Below, one piece after another: positions 55,880-64,000 of a DNA stretch of 64,000 nt. Position 1 is the stretch's first letter; each line of letters opens with the position of its first letter. The notes beneath the pieces are model-generated. The model was not told where the DNA came from and did no database searches. It saw only the letters and a list, made by a program, of their open reading frames with translations. A program made the position numbers and the translations under genes. Source of the stretch: Asterias rubens (lineage: Eukaryota > Echinodermata > Asteroidea > Forcipulatida > Asteriidae); NCBI RefSeq assembly GCF_902459465.1, contig NC_047082.1, forward strand, positions 9,794,545 to 9,858,544, given 5' to 3'.

Positions 55880-57864
55880 AGTGATGGGTCTTCGAGTCTT
55901 CTTTTGAGTCCAACATCTACTCTTCAAAATGATGTTTCGGGGAGGATTTGGCGCATCTCACGCACGGCCAACAGGTCATCTCCTCACATCTCAGCTATAG
56001 TCTCATTGACTTACGGAGGACAAAACTATACTCTTCTACATCTTGATGCCTTCCATTTTTCAGATAAACTGGAACTAAACAATGAACATTATCAAAATCA
56101 AAAGGACCATAACGGCTGAGCAATTTTGAGCAGGTCGACATTGAACTCTTCATCTTGAACTTCACTCAACCCATTTCCTTTTTTTTAGTAAATGAATCTA
56201 GAGACATGCTTGTTTTTCAGTTATTTGTCAATCTTTTCTTGCGATATAAAACATAATAATTATGCCTGCTTTCCGAAACTATAATGTAATTTATACTGAA
56301 CTATAGGTTTGGGTCGAATTTTTCCACTTTTGCCGGGCTAGTCTTCGATCAAGTGGCTTGATGTGATTATTATTTTTTTTTATTAATGGTTGTTTTAATC
56401 TGAATAAAAAACAACCAAAAGGTTGACAACATTCAAATTTATAAAGAAAAATGGAATTCACAATAAACAGGCAAAATCTATACATAAAATACACAAACAT
56501 TAAAAGAAAAAAATCATTAATTAGCAGAAACACGCCATAAAAAAAATGACAAAGGCGTACATAAAAAAAACAGACAAAAAGTTTAAAATTTGCCAAGCAG
56601 CCCCAAAAATTATTTCAATATTCTAGCTTATGAGGGTATCGTGGATTTACTATAGCGCTCAGTTTTGCATTTAGGTATTTGAAATCTAGTAGTTGAGGCT
56701 GCTATGAGTTGCATTGTTAGTGGTGTTGAAGTTATTTTTTAACAACCATGGGGGAGAGGGGGTTTTTTAACAGGTTGACTTGGTATTTTGTTTGCCTTGT
56801 ATAAAACATGTTCTTCTAATCGTTTAACTTCAAAAAATAAAGTTGATCTCCGAACTTCAGTTCGGATTTTTTTTATTGAACTATTAAAAGTATGGATACA
56901 CTTTACCTTTTTTGTTTTCGTATTATTTCATCCCAGATATACATGTAGTTGTTAATAAAATGGACTCGATAAAGCTTTTTGTTTTAATAATTATTACAAA
57001 TTTATGTTCAAAAAGCCTCCTTGTTTAATTCGCTGTTGCAAACTGATTTAATACCCTAAGTACCTTTGGCATAATGGAAAACAACTTGGTGGATTGACTT
57101 TTTGATCTCTAGCCGCTAGAAAGATGTTAAAACGCAAATTTATGATAGATTATTAACTTACAAGCTCAAAGTCCCACGGCCCTCATATTATTTGGATTTG
57201 ATCAACAGAAAGTTCGTGGTTTGTTTGTTGTACTTACCTAGATCACTGCCATGCTTGTACTAGACCGTCTCCAAGCCCCCCCCCCCCCACACTTTTTTTG
57301 TTTGGGGGGGGGGGGGGAGTGAGCGAAGCCAGCCGGTGTCAGATGCAATTATGTCCGCCATGCAATACTGTCCGCTCCGGACACTTGTGCGTATGCAATT
57401 GTGTCCGGGGCAATGCAAAAACCGTCCGGCGGACGTGTACAAAAACATGACTGCGCATGTGAGTGTGCATGCACTTACTCTATGACTGAATTAACGTATT
57501 ATGATTGCAGCGAATACCAACGGCCGGACATTCATGACATGCACTTTAATATTAACTTGTAAAAAAACAATGGCGAGGGTGTTCCGTCGACCAAGGGCGT
57601 TTAATTTACTGCAAGGACGGTTTTGCACGGGGCGGACACAACTGCATATGCATTATGCAGCAGCGTCCGGGCGGACACGATTGCATATGCAAAACCGTGC
57701 ATGCAACATAACACACCGGCGCCCACCACAGATTAATTGAGGGCGCCATTCTTTTTCTGCACTGGACGAAAATTCAGCTTTACGTTTTGGCGGCTTCGAG
57801 CACATCACCAACCAAGGTTTATTTTGATTTCTTTCAAGCCTACGTTTGTTGTTTCGATCTCGCG
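55880..57864. other. DUF985 3' flank and TFIIS promoter side; no gene recognised
   Basis: AT-rich, with AATAAA motifs at about 56,402 and 56,836. At 57,271-57,320 a C run and a G run face each other (foldback). 57,335-57,700 holds GCGGACACAATTGCATATGC-like segments in both orientations (listed separately). The TFIIS 5' UTR and promoter must lie within the last few hundred bases. Confidence 0.5.
57271..57700. repeat. Inverted GTCCG/CGGAC repeat cluster before the TFIIS start
   Basis: cagatgcaattatgtccgcc, gtatgcaattgtgtccgggg and accgtccggcggacgtgtac at the left are mirrored by cggggcggacacaactgcat and cgggcggacacgattgcata at the right. This suggests a decayed inverted-repeat element. It ends 165 bp before the TFIIS ATG. 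Confidence 0.6.
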
Positions 57865-60800
57865 ATGTCTGCGTGTGAGAAGGAAGTGATCAAGATTGGC
57901 AAGCAATTGGAGAAAGTAATAAAGAGCGATGTGGTAAGTACTTATTTCGGTATTTCGATGTTGTGTTTGCACTTCGAAGCGTGACCCATTTCTGCATTCA
58001 TTTATCCCTTAACCAGTCCCGCTATTACGTGGTTTATTGATGCCATGGATATACACGGGTTATTATTAGACAGTAGAGATGCTGAGTAAGATACGAACTT
58101 TCAGGCTGTTGTTATTTGTATACACTACAAACGGAAAAGTTTCCGTATGGCGCCACCACTTTTTCATTCTATATGAAATAATAATTAGTATCTAATTTAC
58201 CTCAATGAGATATCCCTTTTTGCAAAAATGAGTGAAAAATTGGTGGCGCCATACGGAAAGTTATCCCTACAAACAAACAAACAAACAAACAAACAAACCA
58301 ACAAAAACAGAAACCCCAACAAACAACCATAATTTACCTGCTATATAAAAAAAAGTAAATAGATTCTGTTTCTGGAATGCCGTACAATAACAACAAATGG
58401 AAAGGTCTCTGTATGGCGCCACCACTTTTTCTTTCGATATGTAATAATATAGTATCAAATTTACCTCAATAAGATAACCCTCTTTTGTAAAAATGAGTGA
58501 GAAAGTGGTGGCGCCGTATAACAAGTTATCCAATGACCAATGGATTTTATGATCCCACTGTTTTTTTTTCTTCTTCAAATTAATTGTTGCAATTGCATAC
58601 GTCTTATCTGACAAGAATAACATTTTGTTGAAAACAACACTCAATCACAAATGCTTTGAAGACACTGGACACTATTGATTGGTATTTGTCAAAGACCAGT
58701 CTTCTCACTTGGTGTATCTCAACGTATGCATAAAATAACAAACCTGTGAAAATTTGAGCTCAATTGAATTGGTCCTTCAAGTTGCGAAATAATAGTGGAA
58801 GAAAAAACACCCTCTTCACATGAAGTTGTGTGCGTTCAGATGCTTGAATTCTAATTCTGAGGTCTCTTATTCTAAATCAAAATCGTGGAAAATTCTTTCT
58901 CGAAAACTACGTCACTTCAGAGGGAGCCGTTTCTCAGAATGTTTTATACTATCAACCTCAACCATTACTCGTTACCAAGTAAGGTTTTGTGCTAATAACT
59001 ATTTTGGGTAATTACCAATATTATAGTGTCCACTGCCTTTAAATAAATGCTCTAACTAAATGAGGTTTTGGTTTGTTGTTTTTTAATGATTATTTCAGTC
59101 AAGTACTGAAGCCATGGATCTTCTGAATCAGCTGAAAGAGCTTCCAATTTCCTTGGAAATATTGCAGGTGAGCTCAGTAAAATTCCAATCCACCCAGAAA
59201 TGACCCACGGCACCCACAGCAATTGCCCTCTACTTTTTCCTTGGTGCCCTTCCCCATGTTCTTAAAGGAACACGTTGCCTTGGATCGGTCGAGTTGGTCT
59301 TTGAAAAGCGTTTTGTAACTGTTATAAAATCGGTATGTTTAGAAAGATGTTGTAAAAGTAGAATACAATGATCTACACGAAATTGCGTGGTTTTCGTTTT
59401 ACCTCGTCGACAAACACGGTCGGCCATTTATGGGAGTCAAATAAATGGCAGACCGTGTTAGTTTGCGACGTAAAATGAAAACCGTGCAATTTTGAGTGAT
59501 ACTTGTGTGGATCATTATATTCTACTTTTAAAACATCTTTTTAACCATATGCATTTCATAACAAACGGTTACAAAACGCTTTTCATAGACCAACTCGACC
59601 GATCCAAGGCAACGTGTTCCTTTAAAGACAAGTTATACATTCTCATTTTTTTATAACAGAAGTGCTCCTTCCAGGCAGAGGAAAATTGCTGTGCCCCTAA
59701 ACTTTTAAGACTAAAATATTGCCTTGAAATACTGCAGGGCCAAATTTCATGGGTCTGCTTATCGCCGAACTCTGCGCTAACGATCACCATTTTCCACTAA
59801 CTGGCCAGCGCCAAACTTCTGTGCCACTTCAATTTGGATGATTTCAAACTTTAAGATTCAGATGGATTCGTTGTTGAAATACTTATGTTGTAACTAAGTG
59901 TTCTGTTTTTACCTAACAGAGAACCAGGATTGGTATGTCGGTGAATTCACTGCGCAAACAGAGCGCCGAGGAAGAAGTGATATCACAAGCCAAGGCGCTC
60001 ATCAAAGGGTGGAAAAAACTCCTTCCGGCACAAAGTAAGAGATGTTTCAAAACAGGGTTCGAATTTGTAGGAAGAAATCAAGAAGATCGACGGACTTGGC
60101 CGGTCACAAGTTTACTGGCCAGACATTTAAACCACTTGCCTCTGGCCTGTTGTCCAGTGTAAAATTTGGAGCCCTGTTTTATAAAAGACACTCACTAGAT
60201 TCTAATAGAAAACAGACCAAAAGTTAAACTCTAGCAAAGTACTGTGTACAAGATTCGAACAAGATTCTGAAAGAAACGTTTGTGAGCTCCAAAGTCCAGT
60301 TAAGAATGTGAGCTTTTTCAAGAATTTGAACATAAGTAGTCCTATTTACCCTTCCTCGCATTAAGTGATTTACCAAGATCCCTCTTCATTCTATCAACAT
60401 CCCACAATACAGTATCAAAGGGTCTGGGTACTTTTTGTAGGACACAAAACACACTGTCCACAGATTTACATTAAACTTACACTAAAGCTTCACTAAAAAA
60501 TATTACTTACTGAGGTGCTGTAGTTTTTCAGAAATTAGGAAAACAAGTCACGAAAATAATTGTTCGTCTCAGTGAGACGAAAATGATTTGTGGCACAATA
60601 TACTTACTTACTTAACTGCTAAGGACTACGTGGCCCTTGGCCTCCTTAGAAAATCGTCCCCATTCAGGTCACAAAAATATTAAACTTGGCACAATATGTT
60701 ACAGTGGTATAACAATTTGATACCCTATAAACCATCTTGTTGTTCCTCAGCTCCCAACAAATCAAGTAGTTCTCAAAAGGAGAAGAAAGACAGTGGTGAT

Positions 60801-63800
60801 GATTCCCGGGAGCCCTCCCCTCCTCTGCCAAACGGTAGCGGCGATGGTAAATCCGGAGAAAAGGGCAAGAGCTTCGCGTTGGCCAAAACAAACGACGTTG
60901 TCCGAGAGAAATGCCAGGAGATGATAGCAGGGGCACTGAAAGTTCCTAGTAAGTGAGATGGAAACAAGTTCTTATAAATTTTTAATGTATAATAAGTCTA
61001 TAGCAACAGTCACAGCGTAGTTGTAGCCCGTGCGACCTCCCCTCCTTTACAGAATTGTATGGTTAGCAGTACCATTAAACTGTGCCCATATTGCCCTAAC
61101 TATCGCTCAATAAAAGCTGACACTAACTTCTATATTATAAAAGCGCTTAAATCGCATGGGCGCCGCCATTGTTGTTTGGCAAGTGGTGCCCGCACCCTGC
61201 TAAAATGATGCGTCCTGGGGTAAATTTCGGGGTACCCGTGGGTTGGGGCATGTGTTGTTTGTGACGTCACAGTCAAAGCGCGAGCGTGTAGTAAATTTGG
61301 GGTGGAGGGCAGGCGTCCTTTGTGATGTCACAGTCACAGCGCGAGCGTCCAGTAACTTCGCGCGTACCCAGTAAAGAATAATGCATGGGGGGGGGGGAGG
61401 GGAGGCACGACGCACGACGACAGGACGAAGGCTGTTGGGGGTTATTAGAGCACGTTGTGGGGACAAGGGGATGGAAGGGGCATGTAGTGTGGTACGTCTG
61501 TTGGAAGAGGGTGGGGGAACGGCAAAAAATGTAGGGAACAAAATTAAAAGGGACTAACGTGATGTGGGACATGGGACAGGAAAAAATTTAACTGAATGGG
61601 GGGGGGGGGGGGGGAATCAAGCCCATAAAACGGGAAAAAACCCACAAACGGGACCCGCGCGAAACTGGAAACTATGGGCAAACAGTGGCAATCAAAGAAA
61701 AATGCCACTGCAGGGGATCGGGGGACGGGAGAGGCACTAGGGCGTGTGTTAGATATAGGACGGGATAGGGAAGGGGCACACGGTGGGACAGGGGGTTGGG
61801 AAAAGAATGAACGAGGCTGGTGAGGGGGGGGGGGGGGAAGCAAAGGGATTTAAAAACTATACAGGACAGAAAATAATCAACTGAACGGGAACAAAGTAAT
61901 CGAAACAGGATTGGGAAAGAACCACTATCGGGATCCGCTGGAAACTGGAAAATATGGATGGGATCGACAATGCCGAAACGAACGATTTCACAAAGCACTG
62001 AGATTGGTCTTAACTTAGGATGGGTGGTTTGCCACAGTGATTTGTATTGTGACCCTGTCCAGCCACTTTAGCCCTCCCCTGTACACAACGCTTCACTTTT
62101 TTACTGCAGCATTTTTACGTAGAGCTTTCTAGCGGGGTTGCCGCGCTATCCCGCTAGTCGATATTAATCGATTTGTTCTAATCATTTTCTTTAAAGTTGA
62201 AGGCTGTGATGACCCCTCACTACTGGATAACGTGGATGAAATAGCAGCAGAAATTGAAGATTATATCCTTTGAAATTGTCTTAAAATTTAGAAATTTTGT
62301 ACCATGGGCATCGAGGCAATGACCAGGGGCACCGAGGCAATGGCATGGGGCAACAGGGTTATGACCAGGGGCAACAGGGCAATGACCAGGGGCACCAGGG
62401 AAATGACCAGGGGCACCAAGGCAATGACCAGGGGCACCAAGGCAATGACCAGCGGCACCAGGGCAATGACCAGCGGCACCAGGGCAATGACCAGGGGCAC
62501 CAAGGCAATATCCAGCGGTGTAGATGCAATAGCCTGACGTATCAGTCCTGAAAAATATTTGGTACATATCCAGTCTCACTACCTTACGATTTTGAAAGAA
62601 AGTTGTTATTCAAATGCCATTTCATCATGAAAGTGGCCCAGGCCTGATAGTTCCTCATAGGGTGCCCTTTACCGAGGAGAAAATGCCTTGGTGCCCTTTC
62701 AAAAATGACGCATACAAATGCCTAGGGGCCATTGACCAAACCAACTGGCCCCCATCCATCTAAGTTGTCTCCTTAACTCACTGTCTCACGTGTCTACACG
62801 GAGTTCGTCAACACAGACTTGAAATACAAACATCGCATCCGGAGCCGAGTTTCAAACCTGAAAGACGCATCTAACCCTGAGCTTAGGAGAAGAGTACTTA
62901 CGAGGGAAATCACCCCAGAGAAGATCGCCAAGATGACCTCTGATGTAAGTTGACCCCACTTGGATTACTCCACCACCACCACAGGGGCGTCTGGTTGTTG
63001 CCCTGCACCACAGAGATGTTTGGGTGACACCCCGGCACCACAGGGGTGTTGGGGGGTAATACCCCTCTTTTAAATTTGTTTTGTCCCCAACCATCCACAA
63101 GACCATCAAAATCCAACTACATGTTTTTGTTTGATTTTGTCGGACTGAGGACTGCACCAGTTAACTGATTATGCTTTATATAGGATCAGGCCTATCACCA
63201 TAATCAGAGTCCAACAGTTTGGGTGTAAACTGATTATGATTAACATGCAAAGAACGTGGGTTCGAATCCCACCCGGGTGCTTTGCCTGTGGATTTTTTTC
63301 ACAGAATTTCATGATCATACTCTGTATATACAGCTCTCTATGTTCTTTTTGTATGACAAAAAAACACAATGTCCACAGATTTACATTAAACTTACACAGT
63401 TGGAAGATAATGATAGTAGAAAGCTTCCCTGAAAATATTACTTGCTGAGGTGCTGTAGTTTTTGAGATGTGAGTAAAACAATGTCGTGAAAATAATTTTC
63501 GTCTCAGTTATCATAAGACGAAAATTATTTTAGAAGGAAAAAACGTATTTCCATTACATTGTTTTACCCGTTTCTCAAAAACTACAGCAACTCAGCAACT
63601 AATATTTTAAGGTACGCTTTCTACTGTCAGTATCTTCAAGCGGTGTAAGTTTAATGTCAATCTGTGGACTTTGTATTTTGTGTTACAAAAAGTACCCAAA
63701 TCCTTTAATGCACATCGGTGTAAGGGTGAGATCAAGTTATATAGTTCAAGATACTTTACTCAAGCATTGGAGATGATTTGTACACCGTGACAGTACTTGG

Positions 63801-64000
63801 CCTTCCCAGGGTTATAAAGGTGTTTTGAGTTTTTTCTTTCTTTCTTGGGGATTCGATAGGAGATGGCGAGTAAGGAGTTAAAAGAGATCAGGAAAGACAT
63901 CACAAAGACAGCAATTAAGGAGCATCAGATGGCTGTGACCAGCGGGACCAAGACGGATCTACTAAAATGTGGAAAATGCCTCAAGAGGAATTGCTCTTAC
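57865..64000 (+). CDS. TCEA1: Transcription elongation factor TFIIS (TCEA), 3' end cut off by the window
   Basis: Nuclear factor that rescues backtracked RNA polymerase II by stimulating transcript cleavage. Exons 57865-57933, 59099-59167, 59920-60034, 60751-60948, 62197-62262, 62790-62944, 63860-64000 and on; 271 residues visible of about 300. Domain I (LW helical bundle): residues 1-84 with [20 protein letters not shown] and IKGWKKLL. A Ser/Lys/Gly-rich linker follows in exon 4. Domain [83 protein letters not shown]. Domain III zinc ribbon begins [11 protein letters not shown] at the edge; the catalytic Asp-Glu loop lies outside. Six introns: five are GT-AG and the one at 62,263-62,789 is a U12-type AT-AC. 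Start [10 protein letters not shown] is the first in-frame ATG. Vertebrates have three paralogues; I cannot assign which. Confidence 0.94.
58131..58268. mobile_element. hAT-like palindromic MITE, 8-bp duplication CTACAAAC
   Basis: Element ggaaaagtttccgtatggcg ... gcgccatacggaaagttatcc flanked on both sides by CTACAAAC. A second, more diverged copy follows at 58,397-58,530. Both lie in TFIIS intron 1. Confidence 0.85.
58397..58530. mobile_element. hAT-like palindromic MITE, diverged copy
   Basis: tggaaaggtctctgtatggc ... ggtggcgccgtataacaagt tatcc. Flanks do not show a clean duplication. It lies only 130 bp from the copy at 58,131. Confidence 0.75.
58654..59043. mobile_element. TTAA MITE, family 1, adjacent to TFIIS exon 2
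   Basis: tgaagacactggacactatt at the left and tagtgtccactgcctttaa at the right. It ends about 55 bp before exon 2 at 59,099. Confidence 0.8.
59262..59625. mobile_element. TTAA-flanked MITE, family 4 (AAAGGAACACGTTGCCTTGG)
   Basis: TTAA on both sides; termini aaaggaacacgttgccttgg and ccaaggcaacgtgttccttt are exact reverse complements, and the arms continue for more than 100 bp. The centre has ggtcggccatttatg / aaatggcagaccg. Complete and well preserved, in TFIIS intron 2. Confidence 0.9.
60413..60600. mobile_element. Half copy of TTAA MITE, family 3
   Basis: aaagggtctgggtacttttt, tgtccacagatttacattaa and the attgttcgtctcagtgagac centre; the right arm is missing. Lies in TFIIS intron 3. Confidence 0.7.
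61150..61990. repeat. G-rich, strand-skewed intronic block with an internal duplication
   Basis: TFIIS intron 4. The plus strand has long G runs (61,386-61,400; 61,598-61,614; 61,825-61,840) and few C bases. Phrases repeat about 250-260 bp apart: gggacccgcgcgaaactgga at about 61,649 and gggatccgctggaaactgga at about 61,930. Two CRE-like tgacgtcacagtcaaagcgc / tgatgtcacagtcacagcgc copies lie at 61,261 and 61,322. The proline-rich minus-strand frames are a by-product of the G runs. Confidence 0.65.
62263..62789 (+). other. U12-type (AT-AC) intron of TFIIS
   Basis: The 5' splice site is T|ATATCCTTT, exactly the U12 AT-AC consensus. The 3' end reads tctccttaactcactgtctcac|GTG, with the U12 branch-point consensus TCCTTAAC 13 bases before the AC. 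The join completes [18 protein letters not shown] in frame, which aligns with the family. No GT-AG alternative keeps the frame here. The intron also carries the 62,300-62,520 minisatellite. Confidence 0.9.
62300..62520. repeat. 21-bp minisatellite inside the U12-type intron
   Basis: About ten units of the form gcaatgaccaggggcaccag with small variations (gggcaacag, agcggcacc). It is a multiple of three, so open frames run along both strands; these are not genes. Confidence 0.95.
63225..63330 (+). mobile_element. SINE family B fragment
   Basis: acatgcaaagaacgtgggtt, cgaatcccacccgggtgctt and gcctgtggatttttttcaca match the B-box half of family B. The tail is lost. Confidence 0.65.
63355..63707. 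mobile_element. TTAA MITE, family 3 (near complete)
   Basis: gtccacagatttacattaaa and gataatgatagtagaaagct at the left; tttctactgtcagtatcttc and agtacccaaatcctttaa at the right; hairpin centre tttcgtctcagttatcataa. It lies in the last visible TFIIS intron. Confidence 0.8.

Noticed and set aside
57787-57864. N-terminal extension of TFIIS upstream of 57,865
   Set aside because: The extension opens with TTG, not ATG, and its sequence does not resemble the family; MSACEKEV is the natural start.
61200-61998. Proline-rich minus-strand frames
   Set aside because: They are the complement of G runs in a TFIIS intron; low complexity and no conservation signal.
62288-62579. Open frames on both strands with repeating VPLVIAL or GTKAMTR units
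   Set aside because: The 21-bp minisatellite has a length divisible by three, which opens frames automatically. It lies within an intron.

Overview
This is a 64 kb piece of an animal nuclear genome. It is AT-rich, with intron-dense genes, GT-AG introns, almost no long open frames, and dense small palindromic transposons and tRNA-derived SINEs. The protein set (ANKRD29, HBS1L, ANKRD66, VHL, TFIIS) is metazoan. The repeat style (short TTAA-flanked inverted-repeat elements, and palindromes built around phrases such as 'ggcccaatttcat...gcttagc') suggests a marine invertebrate deuterostome, most likely an echinoderm and perhaps a sea star. The species guess is inference.

Layout. 1-12,953: no gene recognised; repeats, and presumably the 3' UTR and flank of ANKRD29. 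12,954-23,517 (-): ANKRD29, ten exons, 303 aa. 23,518-23,935: short head-to-head promoter interval. 23,936-41,910 (+): HBS1L, an 18-exon, 727-aa ribosome-rescue GTPase. Inside it, at about 28,037-29,871, is a 1.8 kb alternative last exon whose product looks like the animal SKI7 form (HBS1L variant 3), the adaptor between the SKI complex and the RNA exosome. 43,928-45,388 (-): ANKRD66, three exons. 47,313-48,512 (+): VHL, two coding exons, 163 aa. 50,520-52,219 (-): a HAD-superfamily phosphatase, three coding exons, 287 aa. 52,907-53,025 (-): a possible orphan exon. 55,415-55,879 (+): an intronless DUF985 (cupin_5) protein. 57,865-64,000 (+): TFIIS (TCEA), seven exons visible, running off the right edge inside the zinc ribbon, with one U12-type AT-AC intron.

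Functional themes. One locus makes two RNA-surveillance proteins: the HBS1L GTPase (with Pelota, no-go and non-stop decay) and a SKI7-like adaptor (exosome recruitment). They share the N-terminal exons 1-4 and differ by splicing or polyadenylation. TFIIS rescues backtracked RNA polymerase II. VHL is the substrate receptor of the hypoxia ubiquitin ligase. The two ankyrin proteins are scaffold-type proteins without a known catalytic role. Two gene pairs are divergent (ANKRD29/HBS1L closely, ANKRD66/VHL more loosely).

Repeats. I recognise at least four TTAA-flanked families (piggyBac-type target site), one family with an 8-bp duplication (hAT-type), several other palindromic elements, three tRNA-like SINE families, a decayed non-LTR reverse transcriptase tail, and several minisatellites. 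One minisatellite appears to have grown out of the splice acceptor of an ANKRD29 exon. All exon joins were checked by hand for reading frame. Transcript evidence was not available.
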